NCBI GenBank assembly: GCA_017631795.1
Contig: JAGBSO010000020.1
Span: 23,282-87,281 of the forward strand
Direction: 5' to 3'
DNA: 64,000 nucleotides
Source of the DNA: Clostridia bacterium
GTDB taxonomy: Bacteria; Bacillota; Clostridia; Oscillospirales; Acutalibacteraceae
The notes under the pieces are model-generated. The model worked only from the letters and a program-made list of their open reading frames with translations, ran no database searches and had not been told where the DNA came from. Positions 15,167 through 25,712 of this stretch are shown here, in pieces (the stretch's first letter is position 1; each line of letters opens with the position of its first letter). Made by a program: the position numbers and the translations under genes.

Positions 15167-16531
15167 TTACTTTTCTTTATTATTTTTAAATCCTTCAGTA
15201 CTTTCCTTCATAAAGATAATTTTGACTGTCAACAAAATCAATCTGATATCAAGGAAGAAAGAAAACTTCTGAATATAAATAAGATCAAGCAGTAATTTAT
15301 CATAAGCGGTGGTATTATACTTTCCCATTACCTGCGCATAACCTGTAAGCCCTGCTTTGACTTTTGTTCTGAACGGAAATTCGGGAATCAGTTCAGTATA
15401 AGCCTCATGATGCTCTACTCTTTCAGGTCTGGGGCCAACAAAGGACATATCACCTTTCAGAATATTGAAAAGCTGAGGCAACTCATCAAAACGAAGTTTT
15501 CTGATGATTTTTCCGACAGGTGTTATTCTGGGATCATTATCTGTTGCAGGAATAACTCTGTCATCTTTTTCTGCATCAATAATCATGCTTCTGAATTTGT
15601 ATATTTCAAAAACTTTTTCGTTAAGTGTTACACGTTTCTGTTTAAATAACACGGGACCGCCATCATATATTTTTATAGCAAGCGCAATTGCAAGCATTAT
15701 CGGTGATGACATTATTATTCCGACAACAGAAATAGCTATATCTGTCAATCTTTTAAAGAACTTCTGACCGTCTGTAAGAGAACAATTTTTACAGATAACA
15801 AGAGGTGAATCAAACTGATCCAGTTCTTTTGCACCTCTGATTATTATATCAGAAATTCTCGGAGGCAAATATACTTCTATATCATTTTCATAACAGAACT
15901 TAAGCAAATCGTTACGGATATTACTGGGAATTCTGTAAATGATAACAGCTTTATAATTCAGAATTTTCTCTTTGATTTCTTCAATGTTTGATTCAGATGT
16001 ATAAGTTTCCGGCTTATGTTGGATTGTTTCACAAATTTTATACTGATCTTCTCTTTCAAGAATTTTATAAACCAGTTCTTCAGCTTTTTTATCGCCGTAA
16101 ATCAATAACATATCAGTTATTGATGCAAAAGCTTTATTCAATTTAAAAACAATTATTGTCCATACAATAGAAACTGCCCCCTGAATCAATGTCATCAGGA
16201 GTACTGGATACAAAGGCAAAAATGATCTATGTATAAGACTCAACTGAATATATGCAATAGCATTAAGCGTGCATAAACTTATAATGTGCGATAAAATAAT
16301 ATTAAACTGTCTGTTATATCCTACTTTCAGAGCACCCATAATTTTAAAGAAACCGACAATTCCTGCACAATAAAGCACAACCATAAGATAACCGCCGGAA
16401 TCAAGAGGAGCAGCCAGCATTTTGTTATATACAAAAAACAGGACATAATAGAACACACCTGTATGTATTGCTACAATTACAAGTGAATATAAAAATTTAA
16501 ACATGCTTTTTGCACTCTGTTCAGTATCCAT
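15167..16531 (-). CDS. Polyprenyl-phosphate sugar-1-phosphate transferase (exopolysaccharide priming)
   Basis: The protein is 454 residues. About five membrane segments occupy the N-terminal ~130, a soluble nucleotide-binding-like middle follows, and the C-terminal bacterial sugar transferase domain carries KRLTDIAISVVGIIMSSPIM, VFEIYKFRSM, RKLRFDELPQLFNILKGDMS and FVGPRPER. Such enzymes load the first sugar phosphate on undecaprenyl phosphate to start a surface polysaccharide. No other polysaccharide cluster genes are adjacent. The stop is 10 bp before the next lipoprotein gene. Confidence 0.93.
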   Translation of the reverse strand: MDTEQSAKSMFKFLYSLVIVAIHTGVFYYVLFFVYNKMLAAPLDSGGYLMVVLYCAGIVGFFKIMGALKVGYNRQFNIILSHIISLCTLNAIAYIQLSLIHRSFLPLYPVLLMTLIQGAVSIVWTIIVFKLNKAFASITDMLLIYGDKKAEELVYKILEREDQYKICETIQHKPETYTSESNIEEIKEKILNYKAVIIYRIPSNIRNDLLKFCYENDIEVYLPPRISDIIIRGAKELDQFDSPLVICKNCSLTDGQKFFKRLTDIAISVVGIIMSSPIMLAIALAIKIYDGGPVLFKQKRVTLNEKVFEIYKFRSMIIDAEKDDRVIPATDNDPRITPVGKIIRKLRFDELPQLFNILKGDMSFVGPRPERVEHHEAYTELIPEFPFRTKVKAGLTGYAQVMGKYNTTAYDKLLLDLIYIQKFSFFLDIRLILLTVKIIFMKESTEGFKNNKEK

Positions 16532-16552
16532 TAATATAACCCTTTAATCTCC

Positions 16553-16578
16553 AAAAAGGCAGCATAAATGCTACCTTT
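16553..16578 (-). terminator. Terminator after ftsH
   Basis: AAAGGTAGCA and TGCTGCCTTT (one wobble pair) with a short loop, followed by T on the minus strand. Confidence 0.7.
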
Positions 16579-16589
16579 CGGATTAGTAT

Positions 16590-18491
16590 TTATTCTTCAG
16601 ATGAATCTGAGTTTTCAGTTACTTCGGATATAACATTTTCTGATACGTCTTCTGCTACAAATCCGGATGACATGATATCAGCAAAATCCTTTTCACCGAT
16701 TTTTTCGTGTTCAATAAGATATTCTGCAACGATTTCAAGTTTATCTGCATGCACTTTCAGAATTTCGGTACATCTGTTGTATGCGTCCATGATAATCTGA
16801 CCAACTACAGAATCTATTTTTGCCGCAACAGTTTCTGAATAATTACGGATATTGGAATAATCTCTGCCAAGGAACACTTCGTCGTTTCCTGTTCCGAAAG
16901 CTATGGGGCCGAGTTCATCACTCATACCGTATTTTGTAACCATTTTACGTGCAATTTCTGAAGCTCGCTCAATATCATTTGATGCTCCTGTTGATATATC
17001 GCCAAAAGTAAGAGCCTCCGCAACACGTCCGCCAAGAAGAACAACAATATCTTCAAGCATACTGTTTCTTGACTTATAAAGCTTATCTTCAGTAGGTACT
17101 GACATTGTGAAGCCACCTGCCATACCTCTGGGAACGATTGAAACCTGTCTTACAGGATCCTGAGTTTCAAGATAATATGTTGCAACAGCATGACCTGCTT
17201 CATGGTATGCAGTAAGCTTTTTATCTTTTTCATTAACTTTGTGAGAACGTTTTTCTGTTCCTACAATTACTTTGATAGAAGCTTCTTCAATTTCAGTCAT
17301 AGTAATAGCACGAAGACCTTTTCTTGCAGAAAGAAGCGCAGCTTCATTAAGAAGATTTTCAAGATCAGCACCTGTAAAGCCGACAGTCTGCTGAGCAATC
17401 TTTTTAAGTTCAACATCAGGTGCAAGAGGCTTGCCTTTAGCATGAACCTGAAGAATCTCTTCTCTGCCCTTGATATCAGGATAACCGACAGTAACCTGTC
17501 TGTCAAAACGACCGGGACGAAGAAGTGCAGGGTCAAGAATGTCGGGACGGTTTGTTGCAGCAATTACAATGACACCGTCATTGACACCAAAGCCATCCAT
17601 TTCAACAAGCATCTGATTGAGAGTCTGTTCTCTTTCGTCATGGCCACCACCCATGCCGGCACCTCTGTGTCTGCCGACAGCATCAATTTCATCAATAAAG
17701 ATAATTGAAGGTGATTCTTTTTTTGCCTGCTGGAACAGATCACGTACTCGTGATGCACCAACACCGACATACATTTCAACACAGTCAGAACCTGAGATTG
17801 AGAAGAAAGGAACATCGGCTTCACCTGCAACGGCTTTAGCAAGCAATGTTTTACCTGTACCGGGAGGGCCTACAAGAAGCACACCTTTGGGAATTCTAGC
17901 ACCAAGATCACTGAATTTCTTGGGATTACGAAGAAATTCAACAAGCTCAGCAAGTTCTTCTTTTTCTTCATCAGCACCTGCAACATCATCAAATGTTGTT
18001 TTATGCTTATCATCTTTAACTTTTACACGCGCTTTTCCGAAACTGAGTGTTTTATTGTTTTCACCACTTATGGACTGGTTCATTTTTCTGATCATGAACA
18101 TCATCAATGCACCGAGAACCAGCATCATAAGAACAGTCGGCAGCATACTTGTCAGCCAGGAGTTTGTTCTTCCTGCATCATAATTATATTTTACGCCGTT
18201 TTCTTTGGCAATCTCATGAATATCATCAATGAATAATGATACATTCGGAACAGTATACTTGTATACTTTCTCTTCGCCATCACTTTTCATGTCGTATTGA
18301 AGCACTCCGCTGCTGAAATTAAGAACGTATTCTTCAATATCATTTTCCTCAAACATCTGGATTATTTCATAATACTCTTTTTTTGTTCTTTCATTATTCT
18401 GAGAAGAAAACATCCACATGGATGCAACCAGAATAACAGGAATCAAAATATAAGGTAAGTATGAAAACAGTGATTTTTTGTTCTTTTCCAA
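16590..18491 (-). CDS. ftsH: ATP-dependent zinc metalloprotease FtsH
   Basis: This 633-residue membrane AAA+ protease degrades misassembled membrane proteins and regulators. Two membrane segments (about residues 10-28 and 113-134) flank a small extracytoplasmic domain. Walker A is GPPGTGKT, Walker B IIFIDEID, the second region of homology ends [10 protein letters not shown], and the zinc motif is HEAGH. The start codon is TTG, 9 nt after AAGGAGA. It follows tilS by about 42 bp, as in many Firmicutes. Confidence 0.98.
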   Translation of the reverse strand: MEKNKKSLFSYLPYILIPVILVASMWMFSSQNNERTKKEYYEIIQMFEENDIEEYVLNFSSGVLQYDMKSDGEEKVYKYTVPNVSLFIDDIHEIAKENGVKYNYDAGRTNSWLTSMLPTVLMMLVLGALMMFMIRKMNQSISGENNKTLSFGKARVKVKDDKHKTTFDDVAGADEEKEELAELVEFLRNPKKFSDLGARIPKGVLLVGPPGTGKTLLAKAVAGEADVPFFSISGSDCVEMYVGVGASRVRDLFQQAKKESPSIIFIDEIDAVGRHRGAGMGGGHDEREQTLNQMLVEMDGFGVNDGVIVIAATNRPDILDPALLRPGRFDRQVTVGYPDIKGREEILQVHAKGKPLAPDVELKKIAQQTVGFTGADLENLLNEAALLSARKGLRAITMTEIEEASIKVIVGTEKRSHKVNEKDKKLTAYHEAGHAVATYYLETQDPVRQVSIVPRGMAGGFTMSVPTEDKLYKSRNSMLEDIVVLLGGRVAEALTFGDISTGASNDIERASEIARKMVTKYGMSDELGPIAFGTGNDEVFLGRDYSNIRNYSETVAAKIDSVVGQIIMDAYNRCTEILKVHADKLEIVAEYLIEHEKIGEKDFADIMSSGFVAEDVSENVISEVTENSDSSEE

Positions 18492-18533
18492 AATATAGTC
18501 TCTCCTTGTATAACCGGAATATCCGGAATTACA

Positions 18534-19901
18534 TTATGTTTTTATTCCGTTAACTGTTTGTTTTTTACTGATTTTTACTATGTTTTCGGTTTTTTCGTCA
18601 ACAGCAGCATACGCAGATACACCTACACCATCAATCCAAAAAACATGTTCATCATCTGCAAGCATCGGGATTCCCCATCTGTCTGCTGCAGAAATGTTTT
18701 TTTCTCTGAACAGATTTTTTAAGGATTTAGAATGTTCGGCGTTTTTATATCTGAATCTGTCACCGTCTTTTCTTGTTCGGAAAAATGACTCACAAATCTT
18801 ATTACTATCCGCAAAACCGTTCAAGCACAACTGTTTGCTATTATAATTCTTTATTATATTTTTGTCAACAGTTTCAACAGTAAGTGTACCGCCGGGAAAA
18901 ACATATTCAGTTTTTGACTTATCATATTTTTCACGAATACTGACTTCGGGTAATTTTTCATCTGCTTTATACAAAAATTTTCCGTCAGATGCAATTGTGA
19001 CCTTATCGGAAAGCATCAGTGTGCCGCCAGTCAATAAAAAAGAATTTATAATCTCCACATGACGGTAACTTACTTCGGATGCGCCGAAAAATTCAGCAAT
19101 CTTAATAATAAGCCTGTATCGGATAACCTTGTCAAGCAAAATTATATCATCAATTGAAAACTTTGTGTTTTTTTCGGTTTTTATAAATGCTTCTGCTGTT
19201 TTTTCTTCAATATATTTTTCTGAATCTGATAAAACCGAAATACATTTTGAAAAAACAGAAAAGAACCCCGGATTTATTTCATTGAGTACGGGAAGAATAT
19301 TGTGACGGATTTTATTGCGAGTATATTCATCTGACAAATTGGTGCTGTCCGTAACATACGTAACTCCTTCATCAGACAGATATTGCTCGATTTCTTCACG
19401 GGTACACTCACAGAGCGGTCTAATAATATTATCTCTTACAGGCGGAATACCTGTAAGACCTTTCAATCCTGTGCCTCTTGTGAAATTAAAAATAAAAGTT
19501 TCTGCAGAATCATTAAGATTGTGAGCAGTCGCAATCTTTGCATTGTCTGAGACTGAAGAAAAAAACTCATATCTCAGTCGCCTGCCGCATTGCTCTTCAC
19601 TTTCACCGTTTTCTTTTGCAATACGAGGAACATCATAATTCGCAAAAACAGCATTGATATTATTCACTGCACAAAACTTGCGCACAAAATCCTCATCCGA
19701 ATCAGCTTCAGCACCACGGATGGAATGATTGACATGTGCACAAATAATATTCAACTGCATTTTGCTTGAAAATTTATTGAAAAAATGAAGAAGACACATT
19801 GAATCTGCACCGCCTGAAACTGCGACAACAACAGTATCGCCGCATGAAAGCATACGGTGCTTTTCAATTACAGATAAAATTTTATCCTCAATTTTCTTCA
19901 T
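18534..19901 (-). CDS. tilS: tRNA(Ile)-lysidine synthase
   Basis: The protein is 455 residues. The PP-loop is AVSGGADSMCLLHFF, followed by CAHVNHSIRG and the HNLNDSAETF motif. TilS changes C34 of the CAU-anticodon tRNA(Ile) to lysidine so that it reads AUA. The C-terminal substrate-binding domain is present (FRTRKDGDRFR). The start at 19901 lies within the end of dnaB (14-bp overlap) with AGAGAG upstream, implying translational coupling; the longer reading to 19991 only copies dnaB sequence. Confidence 0.96.
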   Translation of the reverse strand: MKKIEDKILSVIEKHRMLSCGDTVVVAVSGGADSMCLLHFFNKFSSKMQLNIICAHVNHSIRGAEADSDEDFVRKFCAVNNINAVFANYDVPRIAKENGESEEQCGRRLRYEFFSSVSDNAKIATAHNLNDSAETFIFNFTRGTGLKGLTGIPPVRDNIIRPLCECTREEIEQYLSDEGVTYVTDSTNLSDEYTRNKIRHNILPVLNEINPGFFSVFSKCISVLSDSEKYIEEKTAEAFIKTEKNTKFSIDDIILLDKVIRYRLIIKIAEFFGASEVSYRHVEIINSFLLTGGTLMLSDKVTIASDGKFLYKADEKLPEVSIREKYDKSKTEYVFPGGTLTVETVDKNIIKNYNSKQLCLNGFADSNKICESFFRTRKDGDRFRYKNAEHSKSLKNLFREKNISAADRWGIPMLADDEHVFWIDGVGVSAYAAVDEKTENIVKISKKQTVNGIKT

Positions 19902-21270
19902 CTCTGTTATACTCTCTTGTAGTATATAATGTAAAATCTGCATTCCATGCAAGAGGAACTGATCCTGTGGGACCATGTCTGTTCTTTGCAATAATCAGTT
20001 CAGCTTCGTCAACACGGATATCATCAGGCGGTACATCTGATGAATCTTTATAATAATCCTCTCTGTAAAGCATAAGGATTATATCTGCGTCCTGCTCGAT
20101 AGATCCTGATTCTCGAAGGTCTGACATCTGAGGTTTTTTTGATCTTCCCTTATCTGTTTCTGTGCGTCGAGCAAGCTGAGCACAGGTAACAACAGGAATA
20201 TTAAGATCTTTTGCCATCATCTTAAGATCTCGTGTAATATCTGAAACTTCCTGAACACGGTTATCTGTCTTTTTACTAGACTTCATAAGCTGAAGGTAGT
20301 CGATTACAACGCAATCAACATCTTTAAGCTGTCTTACACGGGCTTTCATTTCAGGAACTGTGATATTTGCAGTATCATCAAAATAAAGATCAACGTCTGA
20401 AAGAAATACACTGGCTTCTGCTATGTGCTGCCATTCATCAGCAGAAAGGTTGCCTGTTCTGAATTTTGTACTCTGCACTCTAGCTTCAGTTGACAGAACA
20501 CGCTGTGCAAGCTGTTCCTTTGACATTTCCAAAGAGAAGAAAAGAACTTTTTTCTTGCCGTATACAGCAACATTTCGTGCAATATTCAATGCAAAACTTG
20601 TTTTACCCATAGCAGGACGAGCACCGATAATAACAAGGTCTGAACGGTTAAGACCTGTGATTCTCTTATCAAGCTCTGAAAAACCTGTATTGAAACCTGC
20701 ATACTGATCTTTATCAAGCTGAGAAAGATTATACAGATTCTGATATACAGTGGATATAACATCGCTGATTCTTGAGGGACCTACAACTGTTTTTCCCTGT
20801 CTTATATCATATATTCTCTGTTCAGCCATATCAAGCAGTTCATCTGCAGTCTGTCCCGACTGAGATGCAGCTTCGGATATTTCACCTGCAACAAGAATAA
20901 GTGAACGTATGTAGAATTTTTCACGTACTATTTTTGCATATGAATCCACATTGGCAGTAGAAGGTACAATTTTTGAAAGCTGGAGAAGGTATGTTTTTCC
21001 TGATTCGTTATCGTAAATTTTTTCTTTACGAAGCGCCTCAAGAACAAGAAGTGCATCAATTTTTCCGCCATGAGTTGCGTCAAGACCGATAATTGTAGAA
21101 AATATAGCCTTATGCTGAGGCAAATAAAAATAATCAGGCTTGAGAATCATTGTAACAGCAGAAATACATGACGGGTCAAGCAAAATCGAACCAAGCACTG
21201 CCTGTTCAGCTTCAAGGCTGAATGGTAGCGCTCCGTTATCTTGCGTCATGATCTGAGATTCATTTGCCAT
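19888..21270 (-). CDS. dnaB: Replicative DNA helicase DnaB
   Basis: This 460-residue hexameric helicase has the N-terminal domain (PFSLEAEQAVLGSILLD), a linker, and the RecA-like domain with GARPAMGKTSFALN, FFSLEMSKEQL, DYLQLM and the arginine-finger region QLARRTETDKGRSKKPQMSD. It starts 3 bp after the rplI stop, with AGGTGA located inside rplI. The gdpP-rplI-dnaB order is the conserved Firmicutes arrangement. Confidence 0.98.
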   Translation of the reverse strand: MANESQIMTQDNGALPFSLEAEQAVLGSILLDPSCISAVTMILKPDYFYLPQHKAIFSTIIGLDATHGGKIDALLVLEALRKEKIYDNESGKTYLLQLSKIVPSTANVDSYAKIVREKFYIRSLILVAGEISEAASQSGQTADELLDMAEQRIYDIRQGKTVVGPSRISDVISTVYQNLYNLSQLDKDQYAGFNTGFSELDKRITGLNRSDLVIIGARPAMGKTSFALNIARNVAVYGKKKVLFFSLEMSKEQLAQRVLSTEARVQSTKFRTGNLSADEWQHIAEASVFLSDVDLYFDDTANITVPEMKARVRQLKDVDCVVIDYLQLMKSSKKTDNRVQEVSDITRDLKMMAKDLNIPVVTCAQLARRTETDKGRSKKPQMSDLRESGSIEQDADIILMLYREDYYKDSSDVPPDDIRVDEAELIIAKNRHGPTGSVPLAWNADFTLYTTREYNRDEEN

Positions 21271-21273
21271 TGA

Positions 21274-21714
21274 TTATTCACCTGCAATAACAGTAAGTTT
21301 AGCTGAAATTCCCTGATAAAGTTTGATTTCTGCTTCGTATGAGCCAAAGCTCTTAATATCTTTCATAATAACTTTTCTTTTGTCGACATCTACCCCAAGC
21401 TGCTTCTTGATTTCCTGAGCAACTTCTTTTGATGTAACTGAACCGAACAACTTGCCGTTTGAACCTGCTTTTGCAACGATTCTGAGCTCCTTGCCGTTCA
21501 ATTTAGCAGCTGCAGCATTAGCGTTTGCTATATCTGTATCAATTTTATGCTGATTTGAAGATTCTCTGTTTTTCAGCTCTGTTATTGTCTGAGCTGAAAC
21601 TTCAACTGCAAGTTTTCTGGGGAAAAGAAAGTTTCTTGCATATCCTTCTGCAACTGTAACTTTTTCACCTTTTTTACCGAGCGACTTTACGTCCTGATTT
21701 AAAATAACCTCCAT
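21274..21714 (-). CDS. rplI: 50S ribosomal protein L9
   Basis: The protein is 146 residues. It opens MEVILNQDVKSLGKKGEKVT followed by EGYARNFLFPRKLA, the L9 signature. A long central helix links to the C-terminal RNA-binding domain (LFGSVTSKEVAQ). AAGGAGG lies in the last codons of gdpP, 3 bp upstream, so translation is probably coupled. Confidence 0.98.
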   Translation of the reverse strand: MEVILNQDVKSLGKKGEKVTVAEGYARNFLFPRKLAVEVSAQTITELKNRESSNQHKIDTDIANANAAAAKLNGKELRIVAKAGSNGKLFGSVTSKEVAQEIKKQLGVDVDKRKVIMKDIKSFGSYEAEIKLYQGISAKLTVIAGE

Positions 21715-21717
21715 GGG

Positions 21718-23715
21718 TTAATCCTCCTTTTTATTGCTTCTGAGTTGATTCTTTTTAGCAAATTCTTCTACAAGTTCCTGTAACATTTCACTTGCTTTAT
21801 CAACCGTTGTATCTTTAAGCTGTGCAGCAGCCATTGTATGATGACCGCCTCCACCTAACTTTTCCATAACAAGCTGAACATTTACCCGTCCGTATGATCG
21901 TGCTGATATAGCAGAATCATTATCGCCAACCGCAAAAACAACAAATGATGCATCGACATCTTCTATATTAAGAAGATTATCAGCAGCCTTTGCTGCAACA
22001 AGACGTATTGACGGGTCTTTACTTTCAGTTTTTGCAAAAGCAAAATTACCATTTATCTGAGCATCATTGACAATTTTACTGATTATAGCATTTTCTTCAA
22101 CCGTAGCAGCAAAAAGCTTTCTGACAGTGATTGTATCGGCACTGTTATCACGAAGATAGGCAGCTGCCTCAAACGTTCTGACACCTGTTTTCAGTGTAAA
22201 ATTCTTTGAATCAAGATATATACCTGACAGAAGTGCTTCTGAAGCCTCTTTTGATAATACAGGTTTTGACGGCATATATCTTATAAGTTCGGTAACCATC
22301 TCACTTGCAGATGAAGAATTCGGCTCGTGATAAAGAATCAGAGCATCTGAGATATAATCAACAGACATTCTGTGATGATCTATAACAACTATTTTATTCG
22401 CTTTATCCGCAAGTTCCGGACAATCTGTAAAACCAGCACGCATAACATCTGTTATTACAACAAGCGTTTCGTCATCAAGCTCAGCGAGTGCTTTGTTCAC
22501 AGCAATAAATGCTGATGCGTTACCGCTTTCTTTATAATAATCAAGAAGCGGTTTTGCCATAATACTCTTTTCATCAATAACAATTTTTACAGGGATACCG
22601 AGTTGCTGTACAGCTTCATAAATACCGATTGAAGAACCTAATGCATCAAGATCGACATTTTTATGTCCCATAATAAGAACATTTGATGAATGCTTGATAA
22701 GTTCTTCTACAGAACCTGCAACTATTCTTGCCTGAATCTGATTACGGCTTTCAACACCTGTTGCTATACCGCCGAAGAATTCATAGTTGTTATTATCATT
22801 AATAACAACCTGATCTCCGCCTCTGCCTCTTGCCATGTCAAGAGATTTTCTGACAGCAGATTCACATGCGGATAATTCATTACCCGTTGCAATTCCTATT
22901 GACAATGTCAGACCTGTAGAAATACCTTCAAGTCTGAAATCTCTGACTTTATCAAGAATATCAAATCCTGCTTTTTTCATCTGTTCAAAAACAGAATGCT
23001 CAGCAACAACAAAGAATCTGCCGTCACCTGTTTTTCGAAGAATACACATGTAATGTGTAAACCAGGAAATAATCATACCTTCAGATTCACTGAGAAGTGA
23101 TGAAAAAGCATTCTGTGAAATTCTTGATGAAACATCGTCCATTCCGTCAACAGACACAATCATTAAAACAGGTCTGGTTTCATCGTATTTATCAACAATG
23201 TTTTTATAGTATGTATCATCAACAAAATAAAAAACATATTTTTCACTTGAAGAATCAACAATCTCAGATAAATAAACAGTATACCTTTTGCCGTTACAAG
23301 TTGCATTGAATGATCCTTTTTTAAGGCATTCTTCAATTTTTTCATGCGGCACAAAGCTTTTTATCTGTTTGCTAGTAAGGCCCTTATTGCCAATCAATTC
23401 AATCTCAAACAGATTATTATACCAGATTATTCCGCCATTCTTATCACACACAACAAAAGGCAACGGAATTGCAGACACTCTGTCATCATCATTGGATACA
23501 ATATGGGAATTGAGAATTTCAACAGTCTTTTTCAGATCATTGAAATTCTTTTTTTCTGCAAAAAACACCAGAATCGCAAGTAACAATCCGAGTATAAGTT
23601 CTGCATATGCAATTACATATTGATTAAGATAAAATGAAGTCACCGAAACTGCAAGTGAAAACAATATCACAACAGGAAACATCGGGTGAAGCTTCAGAAA
23701 ATCCCTCAATCTCAT
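21718..23715 (-). CDS. gdpP: Cyclic-di-AMP phosphodiesterase GdpP (DHH/DHHA1)
   Basis: The protein is 665 residues. Two N-terminal membrane helices (about 12-55) precede a PAS-like domain and a degenerate GGDEF domain (GISTGLTLSIGIATGNEL, ARGRGGDQVVI). The DHH domain keeps its metal ligands: MGHKNVDLDALGSS, VITDVMRAG, VIDHHRMS and SGIYLDSKNF. A DHHA1 end carries GGGGHHTMAAAQ. GdpP hydrolyses c-di-AMP and so sets potassium and cell-wall homeostasis. It follows RNase J by 31 bp and is followed by rplI and dnaB. Confidence 0.96.
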   Translation of the reverse strand: MRLRDFLKLHPMFPVVILFSLAVSVTSFYLNQYVIAYAELILGLLLAILVFFAEKKNFNDLKKTVEILNSHIVSNDDDRVSAIPLPFVVCDKNGGIIWYNNLFEIELIGNKGLTSKQIKSFVPHEKIEECLKKGSFNATCNGKRYTVYLSEIVDSSSEKYVFYFVDDTYYKNIVDKYDETRPVLMIVSVDGMDDVSSRISQNAFSSLLSESEGMIISWFTHYMCILRKTGDGRFFVVAEHSVFEQMKKAGFDILDKVRDFRLEGISTGLTLSIGIATGNELSACESAVRKSLDMARGRGGDQVVINDNNNYEFFGGIATGVESRNQIQARIVAGSVEELIKHSSNVLIMGHKNVDLDALGSSIGIYEAVQQLGIPVKIVIDEKSIMAKPLLDYYKESGNASAFIAVNKALAELDDETLVVITDVMRAGFTDCPELADKANKIVVIDHHRMSVDYISDALILYHEPNSSSASEMVTELIRYMPSKPVLSKEASEALLSGIYLDSKNFTLKTGVRTFEAAAYLRDNSADTITVRKLFAATVEENAIISKIVNDAQINGNFAFAKTESKDPSIRLVAAKAADNLLNIEDVDASFVVFAVGDNDSAISARSYGRVNVQLVMEKLGGGGHHTMAAAQLKDTTVDKASEMLQELVEEFAKKNQLRSNKKED

Positions 23716-23746
23716 ATCTTTTTATCCTTTCAACCGAAACGGAAAA

Positions 23747-25582
23747 TTATATTTCCTGAATAACAGGAATAACAACAGGACTCCGCTTTGTTTTTTCATA
23801 CATAAACTTAAGCACTTCATCCTTGATTCTGCCTTTAAGCGCATTTATATCGCGTTTTCTTGAATCTGCGTATTTATCAAGGATTCTGATAACAATATCT
23901 TCTGCTTCCCTGAAAAGGTCTGAAGATTCTTTGACAAACACAAAGCCTCTTGAATGAATCTCAGGTGCACAAAGATTATAGCCTGTAGCAGAATCTATAA
24001 CTGCAGACACAACAATAACACCGTCTTCCGAAAGAAGTTTTCTTTCACGAAGCACAAGACTTCCGACATCACCGACTCCGTAACCGTCAACAAACACATT
24101 ACCTGCGGGAACATCACCGATAACATACTGATGATCGGAAAGGAATGAAATTTCTGTACCGTTTGAAGCCATTATGATATTGTCTGAAGCGACACCCATA
24201 GCTTCACCAAGCATTGCATGCCTTCTGAGATGTTTCTGTTCACCATGAACAGGTATAAAAAACTTAGGTTTAACAAGTCCAAGTATCAGTTTTTGTTCTT
24301 CCTGACATGCATGCCCTGAAACATGAACTTCATACATGCGTTCATAAACAACATGAGCGCCGAGTTTCATAAGCTCATTGACAACATTACCGACAGTTTT
24401 TTCGTTACCCGGAATAGGTGTTGCCGAAATAATTACAAAGTCATTCGGTCCCACAGAAACCTTTCTGTGATCGGACATTGCCATTCTTGTAAGAGCAGAC
24501 ATAGGTTCACCCTGACTACCAGTGGTGATTATAACAAGTTCTTCATCGGTGTACTGTTTTACAGCATCAATACCGATTATTATTCCGTCAGGAACATCAA
24601 GATATCCGAGTTCCTGGCTTATTGCAACAACATTTTCAAGACTTCTGCCTGAAAGTGCAACTTTTCTGCCGAGAGATGCAGCAACATTGATGATCTGCTG
24701 AACACGGTGAATGTTTGAAGCAAAGGTAGCAACGATAAGCCTTCTTGAACCTGCTCTTCTGAAAAGATTTTCAAAAGACTCTCCTACCTTCTTTTCACTT
24801 TCAGTATATCCGCTTCTTTCTGCATTTGTAGAATCAGAAAGAAGACATAAAACTCCGTCGTTACCAAGCTGACCGAGACGGGCAAGATTCATCATTTCAC
24901 CGTCTATGGGTGTACTATCAATCTTGAAGTCTCCTGTGTGGATAATAACACCGTCTTTGCATTTAACGGCAAATGCAAGTGAATCAGGAATTGAATGATT
25001 CACGTGAATAGCTTCAACAGAAAATCCTCCGACTTTTACAACATCATTGGGTTTTATCGGATTAAGCTTTACTTTTGAATTTATTTTTGCTTCTTTAAGC
25101 TTATATTCAATCAGACCAAGTGTCAGTTTTGTGGAATACACCGGTGCATTGACAACTCTTAAAAGATAAGATAATCCGCCGATATGATCTTCATGACCGT
25201 GTGTTACAAATATTGCTTTTACTTTATCAGCATTTTTTTCAAGATACGTAAAATCCGGAATTACAAGATCAATGCCCGGCATTGATACATCCGGAAATGC
25301 AAGACCGCAATCTATAATTATTATCTCATCGTTATATTCGATAACGGTAAGGTTTTTTCCGACTTCGTTAAGTCCGCCGAGAAAAGCAATTTTTACGGGA
25401 CATGTAAATTTATCGCTTACATTTTTCGACTGTTTTTTGCGATACTGAAGCCCGGTCTGTTTTTTCACTTTTGACGTCTGCTGTTTTCCGGAAGATTTTG
25501 CATTCTTGTGAAACTTTCCGTATCGCTTGACCTTGTCTGAATCCTTTCTTATTGTATCTTTATTTTGTTTTTGATTACTCAA
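23747..25582 (-). CDS. rnjA: Ribonuclease J with basic N-terminal extension
   Basis: The protein is 611 residues. The metallo-beta-lactamase/beta-CASP core starts near residue 61 (CPVKIAFLGGLNEVGKNL) with THGHEDHIGG and HTGDFKID, and a C-terminal domain follows. RNase J is a 5'-3' exonuclease and endonuclease for mRNA decay and RNA maturation. Residues 1-60 are a Lys/Arg-rich low-complexity extension (about 19 basic against 4 acidic), not part of the catalytic core. The start is a TTG at 25582, 7 nt after AAAGGAG; a TTG further upstream overlaps that site. It is the first gene of the run towards gdpP. Confidence 0.95.
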   Translation of the reverse strand: MSNQKQNKDTIRKDSDKVKRYGKFHKNAKSSGKQQTSKVKKQTGLQYRKKQSKNVSDKFTCPVKIAFLGGLNEVGKNLTVIEYNDEIIIIDCGLAFPDVSMPGIDLVIPDFTYLEKNADKVKAIFVTHGHEDHIGGLSYLLRVVNAPVYSTKLTLGLIEYKLKEAKINSKVKLNPIKPNDVVKVGGFSVEAIHVNHSIPDSLAFAVKCKDGVIIHTGDFKIDSTPIDGEMMNLARLGQLGNDGVLCLLSDSTNAERSGYTESEKKVGESFENLFRRAGSRRLIVATFASNIHRVQQIINVAASLGRKVALSGRSLENVVAISQELGYLDVPDGIIIGIDAVKQYTDEELVIITTGSQGEPMSALTRMAMSDHRKVSVGPNDFVIISATPIPGNEKTVGNVVNELMKLGAHVVYERMYEVHVSGHACQEEQKLILGLVKPKFFIPVHGEQKHLRRHAMLGEAMGVASDNIIMASNGTEISFLSDHQYVIGDVPAGNVFVDGYGVGDVGSLVLRERKLLSEDGVIVVSAVIDSATGYNLCAPEIHSRGFVFVKESSDLFREAEDIVIRILDKYADSRKRDINALKGRIKDEVLKFMYEKTKRSPVVIPVIQEI

Positions 25583-25618
25583 TTTTAGACTCCTTTTTAT
25601 CAATTTTTTGTGTATGTA

Positions 25619-25637
25619 AAGCCTCCTGCAGAGGCTT
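25619..25637 (-). other. Hairpin in the 5' leader of RNase J
   Basis: AAGCCTC and GAGGCTT pair around CTGCA, between the RNase J promoter and start. The tail is not strongly T-rich. It could be a weak terminator for the upstream gene or a stabilising or autoregulatory leader stem. Confidence 0.5.
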
Positions 25638-25683
25638 AAAATATTAAAATTTATTATTTTATATAATAACCCATAGTATTGTT

Positions 25684-25712
25684 ATTTTACACTTATTATT
25701 TAATATTGTCAA
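25684..25712 (-). promoter_or_regulatory. Promoter of RNase J
   Basis: TTGACA (25707-25712), 17 bp, then TG directly before TAAAAT (25684-25689). The -35 and part of the spacer lie in the final codons of the upstream nucleotidyltransferase gene. Confidence 0.7.
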
